A program made the position numbers and the translations under genes. Shown here in pieces: positions 1-8,262 of a DNA stretch of 64,000 bases. Position 1 is the first letter of the stretch. Every line of letters starts with the position of its first letter. Below the pieces are notes generated by a model. The model was not told the DNA's origin. It worked only from the letters and a program-made list of their open reading frames with translations, and did no database searches. This stretch comes from JAHEJN01 sp963787285 (GTDB taxonomy: Bacteria > Actinomycetota > Acidimicrobiia > Acidimicrobiales > JAHEJN01): assembly GCA_963787285.1 (NCBI GenBank), contig CAWBCM010000020.1, positions 62,001-126,000 on the forward strand, in the 5' to 3' direction.

Positions 1-920
1 GTGCGGAGGGGTTGCAGCGCATCCTGCGGCTGACCGACAGTTTCGTCGAAGTCAGCGAACGGCGTATTCCGAAGGTGCCGGTGCTGCGCGGCCGCACCGT
101 GGCGTGGCTTTTCTACGAGGACTCCACCCGAACCCGCTTGTCGTTCGAGACCGCGGCGAAGCGCTTGTCGGCCGACTCCATGAACTTCAGCGTCGGGTCG
201 TCGGCGGTGAACAAGGGCGAATCGTTGCGCGACACCGTGCAGACCATCGAAGCCATGGGCGTCGATGCCATCGTGGTGCGCCACAAGTCGGCGGGTGCCC
301 CGAAACAGATCACCCAGTGGATCGACGCATCGGTCATCAACGCCGGCGACGGGTGGCATGCCCATCCCACGCAGGCGCTGCTCGACTGCTACACCCTGCG
401 CCAGCGGTTGGGCACCATCGAAGGCAAACGCATCGCCATCGTCGGCGACATCAAGCACTCGCGGGTTGCCCGGTCGAACATCGCGGCGTTCACGGCCCTC
501 GGCGCGCATGTCGTCCTGGTGGCGCCACCCACATTGCTGCCGCCCTCACTGACGCCCTTCGACGTCACCGTGAGCCATCGCCTCGATGAGGTCCTCGGAG
601 AGGTCGACGTGGTGTATCTGCTGCGCATGCAGCTCGAACGGATGCACGAGGCACTGGTTCCCAGCTTGCGGGAGTACACCGCCACCTACGGGCTCACCCG
701 CGAACGGGCTGAACGGCTCGGCCCCGACACGGTCGTGATGCACCCCGGGCCGATGAACCGTGGCGTCGAAGTGGCGGCCGACGTTCCACAGATGCCCAAC
801 GCGGTGGTGACCGATCAGGTGCGCAACGGCGTCGCCGTGCGCATGGCGGTTCTGTTCGATCTGTTGGCCACCGACGCCGACCCGGCGTTCGACGACGACA
901 CGGAGGAAAGCGTTGCCTGA
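1..920 (+). CDS. pyrB: Aspartate carbamoyltransferase catalytic chain (5' partial)
   Basis: Catalyses carbamoyl phosphate + aspartate to N-carbamoyl-aspartate, the committed step of UMP synthesis, in the cytoplasm. The reading frame is open to the left edge, so the true start lies outside the window; the TTG at 12 is only an internal codon. Family motifs are intact: carbamoyl-phosphate loop DSTRTRLSFET, HPTQALLD, GDIKHSRVARSN and MHPGPMNRGVE. Only the first few residues of the N-terminal domain are missing. The stop overlaps the pyrC start by 8 nt. It is the first visible gene of a pyr operon and competes with ArgF (42142-43056) for carbamoyl phosphate. Confidence 0.96.
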   Translation, partial: AEGLQRILRLTDSFVEVSERRIPKVPVLRGRTVAWLFYEDSTRTRLSFETAAKRLSADSMNFSVGSSAVNKGESLRDTVQTIEAMGVDAIVVRHKSAGAPKQITQWIDASVINAGDGWHAHPTQALLDCYTLRQRLGTIEGKRIAIVGDIKHSRVARSNIAAFTALGAHVVLVAPPTLLPPSLTPFDVTVSHRLDEVLGEVDVVYLLRMQLERMHEALVPSLREYTATYGLTRERAERLGPDTVVMHPGPMNRGVEVAADVPQMPNAVVTDQVRNGVAVRMAVLFDLLATDADPAFDDDTEESVA

Positions 921-2187
921 GCTGGTGATCAAGGGAGGTCGAGTCATCGACCGTCTCGGCGAACGTACGGTCGACGTGGCCATCGACGACGGCCGGGTGA
1001 CCGGTGTCGGAGCCGACCTCGACGGTGATCGAGTCCTCGACGCCGGAGGGTGTGTCGTCTCGCCCGGTTTCGTCGATCTGCACACCCATCTGCGTGAACC
1101 CGGGAACGAGGAATCCGAGACGATCGAGTCGGGCAGCAGGGCGGCGGTCCTCGGCGGGTTCACGGCGCTGGTGGCGATGCCGAACACCACGCCGACGATC
1201 GACGATGCCTCGGTGGTGCGTGAGGTCCTGGCGCTCGGACGCGAGTCGTTGGTCGATCTCTACACCTCGGCGGCGATCACCGTCGGTCGCAAGGGCGACA
1301 CCCTCGCTCCGATGGCCGAACTGTCCGATCTCGGCGTTCGGATCTTCACCGACGACGGCAATGGCGTGCAGGACCCTCGGCTCATGCGTCGAGCGATGGA
1401 GTACGCCACCGGCCTCGGCGTGACACTCGCCCAGCATTGCGAGGTCGAGTCGTTGTCGGCTGGTGGGTTCATGCACGAGGGCGAGTGGTCGAGTCGGCTG
1501 GGCATCCCCGGCCAGCCGGCAGAAGCCGAAGAGCTCATGGTCATGCGGGACATCGCGCTGTCTCGCCTCACCGGCGGCCGCATCCACTTCCAGCATCTCT
1601 CCACCGCCGGCTCGGTCGAGATGGTACGAGTCGCCCGGGCCGCGGGCGTCGCGGTCACCGCCGAGGCGACCACCCATCACTTCACCCTCACCGATGCCGC
1701 GTGCGCCGACTACGACACCGTGTACAAGGTCCACCCGCCACTGCGCACCGAGGCCGACGTCGCCGCGGTCAAGGCCGGGCTCGGCGACGGCACCATCGAC
1801 GCCATCGCCACCGATCACGCGCCGCACAGTCCCGAAACCAAGGAGCGTCCGTTCGACTCCGCACCACCGGGGATGTTGGGGCTCGAGACCGCTCTCGGCC
1901 TGGCGCTCACCGAGCTCGACCTGCCTCTCGTCGACCTGCTCGCGGCGCTGTCGTGGAAGCCGGCCGCCATCGCCGGCATCGGGGCCCGCCACGGCGTCGA
2001 CATCGTCGACGGTTCGCCCGCCAACATCACCGTGTTCGATCCTGCCCACACCTGGATCGTCGACCCCCACGCGCTGGCCAGCCGAAGTCGCAACACGCCT
2101 TACGCGGGACGTCAGTTGGTGGGAAAGGTCCGTCACACGATCGTTTCCGGGGAAGCGGTCGTGATCGACGGCGAGGCGCAACGGTGA
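913..2187 (+). CDS. pyrC: Dihydroorotase
   Basis: Cyclises N-carbamoyl-aspartate to dihydroorotate; a zinc amidohydrolase of the class I type usual in Gram-positive bacteria. The 424 residues match the family length. Visible motifs are the metal site DLHTHLREPG near residue 55 (HxH), GFTALVAMPNT, and the C-terminal ATDHAPHS with the catalytic Asp. The start is TTG at 913, chosen because a GGAGG box at 902-906 sits just upstream and because residues MPELVIKGGRVID match the family N-terminus. It overlaps pyrB by 8 nt and carA by 4 nt (GTGA), so translation is probably coupled. Confidence 0.97.
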   Translation: MPELVIKGGRVIDRLGERTVDVAIDDGRVTGVGADLDGDRVLDAGGCVVSPGFVDLHTHLREPGNEESETIESGSRAAVLGGFTALVAMPNTTPTIDDASVVREVLALGRESLVDLYTSAAITVGRKGDTLAPMAELSDLGVRIFTDDGNGVQDPRLMRRAMEYATGLGVTLAQHCEVESLSAGGFMHEGEWSSRLGIPGQPAEAEELMVMRDIALSRLTGGRIHFQHLSTAGSVEMVRVARAAGVAVTAEATTHHFTLTDAACADYDTVYKVHPPLRTEADVAAVKAGLGDGTIDAIATDHAPHSPETKERPFDSAPPGMLGLETALGLALTELDLPLVDLLAALSWKPAAIAGIGARHGVDIVDGSPANITVFDPAHTWIVDPHALASRSRNTPYAGRQLVGKVRHTIVSGEAVVIDGEAQR

Positions 2188-3284
2188 CCCGGCGAGACGA
2201 CGCCCTTCTGGTCCTGGCCGACGGATCGGTGTTCGAGGGCGAGGCCATCGGTGCCGCCGTGGCCGGCGGTGTCACCACCGGCGAGGTGGTGTTCAACACC
2301 GCCTTGTCGGGCTATCAGGAGATCCTCACCGATCCCAGCTACTCCGGACAGATCATCTCGTTCACCTATCCCCACATCGGCAACTACGGCGTGAACGCGG
2401 ACGACTTCGAGAGCCGCCGGGCGTTCTGCAGTGGGGTGATCGTTCGCGATCTCGCCCGGCGCCACTCCAACTGGCGGGCCGAGAACGACCTCGAGTCGAT
2501 GCTGATCGACCAGGGGGTGGCGGGGATCTCCGGCATCGACACCCGACGCCTCACTCGTGTCATCCGCGACCACGGATCGATGGCCGCGGCGTTCGGAACC
2601 GCCGACGAGGCCACGCTCCTGGCGGCGGCGCAGGCCCAACCGACCACCGACGGCATCGACCTGGTGGCCGGGGTGACCTGCGCCGATCCCTACACCGTCT
2701 CGTCGACCGGCGGGGCACGTCGGCTGGTGGCCTACGACTTCGGCATAAAGCGAACGATCCTGCGCCATCTCTCGGGCCTCGGTGACGTCGAGGTCGTGCC
2801 CGCCTCGACACCGGCCGCCGACGTGTTGGCACGCGATCCCGACGGCGTCTTCCTGTCGAATGGGCCCGGCGACCCCGAGCCGGTCACCTATGCGGTGCAG
2901 GCGATCTCCGACCTCCTCGGACACGTCCCGGTGTTCGGCATCTGTCTCGGCCATCAGCTGCTGGGCCTTGCAGTGGGAGCCGAGACGTACAAGCTCCCCT
3001 TCGGACACCACGGTGGCAACCACCCGGTACTCCACGAGGCGACGGGCGGCATCGAGATCACCAGCCAGAACCACAACTACGCGGTGGCGGCCGAGGGCGT
3101 GTCGGGGATCGAGGTGACTCATCGGAACCTCAACGACGGCGTGGTCGAGGGCCTCCGGGTGCTCGGCGCGCCGGCCTTCAGCGTCCAGTATCACCCCGAA
3201 GCCGGGCCCGGACCCCACGACTCGCGGTACCTGTTCGCCGCCTTCGACGAGCTGATCGACGTAACTGCCCGGAAGGCGAACTGA
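2184..3284 (+). CDS. carA: Carbamoyl-phosphate synthase small subunit
   Basis: Glutaminase subunit that feeds ammonia to CarB for carbamoyl phosphate, shared by the pyrimidine and arginine pathways. The 366-residue product has the CarA N-terminal domain (LVLADGSVFEGEAIG; NTALSGYQEILTDPSY) and a C-terminal class I GATase with the nucleophile Cys in GICLGHQLLG and the catalytic His in QYHPEAGPGPHD. The GTG start at 2184 is set by the 4-nt GTGA overlap with pyrC; the frame is open further upstream, but that part is antisense-like shadow of pyrC. It ends in an ATGA overlap with carB. Confidence 0.97.
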   Translation: MTRRDDALLVLADGSVFEGEAIGAAVAGGVTTGEVVFNTALSGYQEILTDPSYSGQIISFTYPHIGNYGVNADDFESRRAFCSGVIVRDLARRHSNWRAENDLESMLIDQGVAGISGIDTRRLTRVIRDHGSMAAAFGTADEATLLAAAQAQPTTDGIDLVAGVTCADPYTVSSTGGARRLVAYDFGIKRTILRHLSGLGDVEVVPASTPAADVLARDPDGVFLSNGPGDPEPVTYAVQAISDLLGHVPVFGICLGHQLLGLAVGAETYKLPFGHHGGNHPVLHEATGGIEITSQNHNYAVAAEGVSGIEVTHRNLNDGVVEGLRVLGAPAFSVQYHPEAGPGPHDSRYLFAAFDELIDVTARKAN

Positions 3285-6200
3285 TGCCCCGTCGTGACGA
3301 CATCGAGTCGATCCTGCTCATCGGGTCGGGTCCGATAGTGATCGGTCAGGCCTGCGAGTTCGACTACTCGGGTACACAGGCCTGTCGGGTGCTCCGCGAG
3401 GAGGGCTATCGGGTCATCCTGGCCAACTCGAATCCGGCCACGATCATGACCGACCCCGATTTCGCCGACGCGACCTACGTGGAACCCCTCTCGGCCGAGG
3501 TGCTGACCCGAATCATCGAACGGGAGAAGCCCGACGCCCTGCTGCCCACGCTCGGTGGTCAGACGGCGCTCAATCTGGCCATGGAGCTGGTCGAGCTCGG
3601 CGTGCTCGACCAACACGGCGTCGAGCTCATCGGCGCGAACGCCGAAGCCATCGCCACCGCCGAGGATCGCCATCGGTTCAAGCAGGCGATGCTCGAGATC
3701 GGCCTCGGCGTTCCGCGCTCGGCCATCGCACGAACCTGGGACCAGGCGCAGGGTGCGGTGGAGGAGATCGGTCTCCCCGTCATCATCCGGCCGGCGTACA
3801 TCCTGGGGGGCAAGGGCACGGGAATCGCCACGACGGCCGAGCAGTTCGAGAAGATGGCCAAGATCGGGCTCGAGGCCAGTCCCATCAGCGAGATCCTCAT
3901 CGAGCAGTCGATCGTCGGCTGGAAGGAGTTCGAGCTCGAGGTGATGCGCGACCATGCCGACAACTGCGTGGTGGTCTGCTCCATCGAGAACCTCGACCCG
4001 ATGGGTGTGCACACCGGCGACTCGATCACCGTTGCACCAATCCAGACACTCACCGACGTCGAGTACCAGCTGATGCGCGACACCGCTTTCGCGGTCATGC
4101 GCAGGGTCGGCGTCGAGACGGGCGGCTCGAACGTGCAGTTCGCGGTGCACCCCGAGACCGGTGAACAGGTCGTCATCGAGATGAACCCCCGGGTCTCGCG
4201 ATCATCGGCGCTCGCCTCGAAGGCGACGGGGTTCCCGATCGCCAAGATCGCCGCCCGCCTGGCGGTCGGGTACACCCTCGACGAGATCCCCAACGACATC
4301 ACCAGGATGACGCCTGCCTCGTTCGAGCCCACCATCGACTACGTGGTCACCAAGATTCCCCGATGGGCCTTCGAGAAGTTCCCGGGCGTGGCCCCGATTC
4401 TCGGAACCCAGATGCAATCCGTCGGCGAGGTCATGGCGATCGGCCGCACGTTTCCCGAGTCGCTCCAGAAGGCGCTCCGTTCCCTCGAGACCGGCCGGTA
4501 CGGCCTGAACGCCGATCCGGGTGAGGCGGAACTGCTCGACGTCGACACCGCCGATCTGATGGCACGCGTGGCCGTTGCGACGCCGTGGCGGTTGTTCGAG
4601 TTGGGTGAGCTGTTGCGGCGCGGGGTGGGCGTCGACGACCTGTTCCGCTCGACGATGATCGACCCGTGGTTCCTCGACCAGATGGCGGCCATCGTCGAGC
4701 ACCGGGCCGAACTGGTCGGGCGATCACCCCTTGAGCTCACCCGGCGGGAATGGAAGCGGGCCAAACAGATCGGTTTCTCCGACGCCCAGCTCGCCCATCT
4801 CTGGTCGGTTCCCGAGGCGGACGTGCGGGCCCGCCGCACCGAGGCCGGGGTGAGGCCGACGTTCAAGACGGTCGACACCTGTGGCGCAGAGTTCGCGGCC
4901 GAGACCCCGTATCACTACTCCACCTGGGAGGACACCAGCGAGGTGGCCCAGAGCGACCGCCCGCGGGTGATCATCCTCGGGTCGGGCCCGAACCGCATCG
5001 GCCAGGGGATCGAGTTCGACTACTGCTGCGTTCATGCCAGTTTCGCCCTTCGTGAGGCGGGCTTCGAGACGGTCATGATCAACTGCAACCCCGAGACGGT
5101 GAGCACCGACTACGACACATCGGACCGTCTCTACTTCGAGCCGCTCACCCGGGAGGACGTCCTGAACGTCATCGAGGCCGAGGAGGCGGCGTCGGCGGGA
5201 GGACCTGGCGTCGTCGGAGTGATCGTCGCCCTCGGTGGCCAGACACCGCTGAAACTGTCGTCGCTGCTGCCCACCGATCTGATCGCGGGCACCAGCCCCG
5301 ACTCCATCGACCAGGCCGAGGATCGCGATCGGTGGAACGCGCTGTGTGCGCACCTCGAGATCCCCCAACCTCCCGGCGGGACCGCGGTCACCGTCGACGA
5401 TGCATTGAGCGTCGTCGATCGCGTCGGCTATCCCGCGCTCATCCGCCCGTCCTACGTGCTCGGCGGCCGGGCCATGGTGATCGTGTACGACGACGACGGG
5501 CTTCGTGAAGCCATGGCCGAGCTCACGGTGAACGGCTCGCTCGGTCGTGAGGGCGGCCTGTCGGCCGAACGGCCGGTGCTGGTGGATCGGTTCCTCGAGG
5601 AGGCCATCGAGGTCGACGTCGACGCCATTCGTGACCACGCCGGTGAAGTCCTCATCGGCGGCATCATGGAGCACGTCGAGGAGGCGGGCGTGCACTCCGG
5701 CGACAGCGCGTGCACCCTCCCGCCGGTGAGTCTCTCGGCGGCCACGATCGCGACGCTCGAGAACTACGCAACGGCACTGGCGAACGCGCTGAACGTCGTC
5801 GGCCTGTTGAACGTGCAGTTCGCGGTGAAACGCACCGGAGGCGAGCAGGTGTTCGTGATCGAGGCCAACCCGCGGGCCAGCCGCACCGTGCCCTTCGTGG
5901 CCAAGGCGACCGGCGTGCCACTGGTGAAGGTTGCCGCCCGCGTCATGCTCGGCGCGACCCTCGAGGAGCTGCGGATCGCAGGCGTGCTGAACGAGAAGGC
6001 CATCGGCGATCACATCGCCGTGAAGGAGGCGGTTCTGCCCTTCAGTCGGTTCCCCGACGCCGACTCGATGCTCGGCCCCGAGATGAAGAGCACCGGTGAG
6101 GTGATGGGGGTCGATCTGCGGGTGGGCCTGGCCTTCGCCAAGGCCCAGCTCGCAGCGGGCAACGAGCTCCCCGCGTCGGGCACGCTGTTCCTGTCGGTCG

Positions 6201-6604
6201 CCGACCGTGACAAGGCCGCCGGTATCGAGGCCGGACGCGCCTTCGTCGACCTCGGCTTCTCGATCGCCGCCACCGCCGGTACCGCCGACACGCTCCGCGG
6301 CGCCGATGTGCCGGTGGCCATTCAGGTCTCGAAGCTCGGTGAGGCGTCGGGAACCGATGCGGTGCATCTCATCGACTCCGGTTTGATCAAGCTCGTCGTC
6401 AACACCCCCCGGGGCCGTGGTCCGCGAGCCGACGGTGCCCATATCCGGCAGGCAGCCGGAGCCAAGGGTGTCCCGCTGCTCACCACGGTCTCGGCGGCGC
6501 TGGCCGCCGCCGGAGGGATCGCCGATCGTCGTGACCATCCGCTCGAGGTGCGGACGTTGCAGGAGTACCACCGAGGCGTCCATCGCGACCCGACGGGCGG
6601 TTGA
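3284..6604 (+). CDS. carB: Carbamoyl-phosphate synthase large subunit
   Basis: Synthesises carbamoyl phosphate from bicarbonate, ammonia and 2 ATP. The 1106 residues show the expected internal duplication: two ATP-grasp halves, each opening with an ILLIGSGPIVIGQACEFDY-type or ILGSGPNRIGQGIEFDYC motif (about residues 11 and 565), and a C-terminal MGS-like allosteric domain from about residue 940. Active-site strings EMNPRVSRSSALASKATG and EANPRASRTVPFVAKATG are complete. Length equals the usual family length. It starts in the ATGA overlap with carA and ends overlapping the next gene by 4 nt. Confidence 0.98.
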   Translation: MPRRDDIESILLIGSGPIVIGQACEFDYSGTQACRVLREEGYRVILANSNPATIMTDPDFADATYVEPLSAEVLTRIIEREKPDALLPTLGGQTALNLAMELVELGVLDQHGVELIGANAEAIATAEDRHRFKQAMLEIGLGVPRSAIARTWDQAQGAVEEIGLPVIIRPAYILGGKGTGIATTAEQFEKMAKIGLEASPISEILIEQSIVGWKEFELEVMRDHADNCVVVCSIENLDPMGVHTGDSITVAPIQTLTDVEYQLMRDTAFAVMRRVGVETGGSNVQFAVHPETGEQVVIEMNPRVSRSSALASKATGFPIAKIAARLAVGYTLDEIPNDITRMTPASFEPTIDYVVTKIPRWAFEKFPGVAPILGTQMQSVGEVMAIGRTFPESLQKALRSLETGRYGLNADPGEAELLDVDTADLMARVAVATPWRLFELGELLRRGVGVDDLFRSTMIDPWFLDQMAAIVEHRAELVGRSPLELTRREWKRAKQIGFSDAQLAHLWSVPEADVRARRTEAGVRPTFKTVDTCGAEFAAETPYHYSTWEDTSEVAQSDRPRVIILGSGPNRIGQGIEFDYCCVHASFALREAGFETVMINCNPETVSTDYDTSDRLYFEPLTREDVLNVIEAEEAASAGGPGVVGVIVALGGQTPLKLSSLLPTDLIAGTSPDSIDQAEDRDRWNALCAHLEIPQPPGGTAVTVDDALSVVDRVGYPALIRPSYVLGGRAMVIVYDDDGLREAMAELTVNGSLGREGGLSAERPVLVDRFLEEAIEVDVDAIRDHAGEVLIGGIMEHVEEAGVHSGDSACTLPPVSLSAATIATLENYATALANALNVVGLLNVQFAVKRTGGEQVFVIEANPRASRTVPFVAKATGVPLVKVAARVMLGATLEELRIAGVLNEKAIGDHIAVKEAVLPFSRFPDADSMLGPEMKSTGEVMGVDLRVGLAFAKAQLAAGNELPASGTLFLSVADRDKAAGIEAGRAFVDLGFSIAATAGTADTLRGADVPVAIQVSKLGEASGTDAVHLIDSGLIKLVVNTPRGRGPRADGAHIRQAAGAKGVPLLTTVSAALAAAGGIADRRDHPLEVRTLQEYHRGVHRDPTGG

Positions 6605-7548
6605 GCGTGCCGGGAGGCAACCCCCAGCTCTCCACGACGGTCGGTTCCGTGCGGCTGCGCAGCCCGGTGCTCACCGCGTCGGGCACGGCCGGTCACGGGG
6701 CCGAGCTGCACCGCTACTTCGACCTGTCGACACTGGGCGCGGTCGTCGTGAAGTCGTTGTCGCCCGATCCATGGCCGGGCAATCCGGCGCCGCGGGTGCT
6801 GCCGACCGCCGGCGGGATGCTCAACAGTGTCGGGCTCCAGGGGCCGGGTCTCGCGGCCTGGGCCGAGAAGGACCTCCCCGGGCTCGTCGCCGCGGGTGCT
6901 GCGGTGGTCGTCAGCATCTGGGGCCGAAGCATCGACGACTACCGCCGGGCGGCCGAGCTGTGCGCCGCACTGCCGCCCGAGGTCGTTGCCGTCGAGGTGA
7001 ACGTGTCGTGTCCGAATCTCGAAGCGCGAGGGACGATGTTCTCATCGAGCCCGGAGGCGACCGGAGCGGTGCTCGCGGCGACCGCGGCGGCCGGTCGCCC
7101 GCGCTGGGCCAAGCTCAGCCCGCATGTGGCCGACATCGTGCCAATCGCCGCGGCGGCCATCGACAACGGTGCCGAGGCGCTGACCCTCGGCAACACCTTG
7201 CTCGGGATGGCGATCGACATCGAGGCCCGTCGACCGGCGCTCGGTGGCGGGGGCGGCGGCCTGTCCGGTGCCGCCATCCACCCGGTGGCTGTTCGGACGG
7301 TCTTCGACGTGCACGCGGCGTTCCCCGATGTTTCCCTCGTCGGCCTGGGCGGCGTGCAGACCGGAGCCGACGCCATCGAGTTGATCATGGCGGGTGCCTC
7401 GGCCGTGGGTGTGGGAACGGCAACCTTCGCCGATCCGAGGGCGTGCGAGAGGATCCTCGCCCAGACCCGCCGATGGTGCCACGATCATGGGGTCGAGTCG
7501 ATCGCCGAGATCGTCGGAGCCGCGCACCGACCGACCACCGTTTCCTGA
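6601..7548 (+). CDS. pyrD: Dihydroorotate dehydrogenase, class 1-type
   Basis: FMN enzyme oxidising dihydroorotate to orotate. The 315 residues carry NSVGLQGPG near 75, NVSCPN with the class 1 catalytic Cys137, and a barrel end GLGGVQTGADAIELIMAGA that binds the FMN phosphate. The Cys (rather than Ser) and the NSVGLQ string place it with class 1, most like 1B, not with the membrane-bound class 2 of mycobacteria. A 1B enzyme normally pairs with the FAD/[2Fe-2S] subunit PyrK, yet no pyrK lies in this operon. The start is TTG 6601 (TTGA overlap with carB); GTG 6607 is an alternative and neither has a clear ribosome site. Confidence 0.93.
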   Translation: MSVPGGNPQLSTTVGSVRLRSPVLTASGTAGHGAELHRYFDLSTLGAVVVKSLSPDPWPGNPAPRVLPTAGGMLNSVGLQGPGLAAWAEKDLPGLVAAGAAVVVSIWGRSIDDYRRAAELCAALPPEVVAVEVNVSCPNLEARGTMFSSSPEATGAVLAATAAAGRPRWAKLSPHVADIVPIAAAAIDNGAEALTLGNTLLGMAIDIEARRPALGGGGGGLSGAAIHPVAVRTVFDVHAAFPDVSLVGLGGVQTGADAIELIMAGASAVGVGTATFADPRACERILAQTRRWCHDHGVESIAEIVGAAHRPTTVS

Positions 7549-7560
7549 CCTGGAGTGAAG

Positions 7561-8262
7561 ATGTCGTCGACCGAAGTCCCCGAATCGATCCGCAGCCAGC
7601 TCGCTCTGGCCATCGACGTCGACGACCTGGTGGCCGCCAGCCGTCTTGCCCGCAGTCTGCGGCCCTACTTCGGCGTCGCCAAGGTCGGCCTCGAGCTGTT
7701 CAGCGCGGCGGGTCCGGAGGCGTTCGGCCTGATGCAGGACATGGGCTACGAAGTGTTCGCCGACTTGAAGCTGCACGACATCCCGAACACGGTGGGCAAG
7801 GCCAGCCGCGTGCTCGGTGCGCTCGGTGTGAAGTACCTCACCATGCACGCACACGGCGACGTCGACATGCTCCGTGCCGGTGTCGAGGGTCTGGCCGAAG
7901 GGGCGGCCGGAGCCGGCCTCGAATCCCCCGTGGCGCTGGCCGTCACCGTGCTCACCAGTGATCGCGACGCCCCGCCCCACATCGTCCCCAAGCGCGTGCG
8001 GGCGGCAATGGAGGCCGGGTGCGGGGGCATCGTGTGTTCGGGCACCGATCTCGACGACGTTCGCACGCTGGCACCGCGCATGGTGCGGGTCGTGCCGGGG
8101 ATACGTCCGGCGGGAGTCGCCGTCGACGATCAGGCACGCGTGGCGACGCCACGTCAGGCCATCGACGCAGGTGCCGATGTGCTGGTGATCGGCCGGGCGG
8201 TCACCGCCGCCGATGACCCGGTTGCCATGGCCCAGGCGATCGTGGCCGACCTCGAGGGCTGA
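7561..8262 (+). CDS. pyrF: Orotidine 5'-phosphate decarboxylase
   Basis: Last step of UMP synthesis, decarboxylation of OMP. The protein has LALAIDVDDL, the catalytic FADLKLHDIPNTV with the essential Lys and Asp residues, and the phosphate-binding VVPGIRP plus VIGRAVTAADDP near the C-terminus. I take ATG 7561 because GGAG at 7552-7555 is well spaced from it; the in-frame GTG 7555 lies on that ribosome site. Length about 233 residues is normal. It closes the pyr operon, and its TGA abuts the stop of the convergent gene at 8263 with no base between them, forming TGATCA. Confidence 0.95.
   Translation: MSSTEVPESIRSQLALAIDVDDLVAASRLARSLRPYFGVAKVGLELFSAAGPEAFGLMQDMGYEVFADLKLHDIPNTVGKASRVLGALGVKYLTMHAHGDVDMLRAGVEGLAEGAAGAGLESPVALAVTVLTSDRDAPPHIVPKRVRAAMEAGCGGIVCSGTDLDDVRTLAPRMVRVVPGIRPAGVAVDDQARVATPRQAIDAGADVLVIGRAVTAADDPVAMAQAIVADLEG

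Noticed and set aside
694..2181. Long open frame on the minus strand opposite pyrC
   Set aside because: It has no family resemblance and lies antisense to a clear gene; high-GC codon bias leaves such frames open. The same applies to minus-strand frames opposite carB (4724-6583) and metK (17735-19114) and plus-strand frames opposite the fusion gene (8416-9864, 10405-11571).
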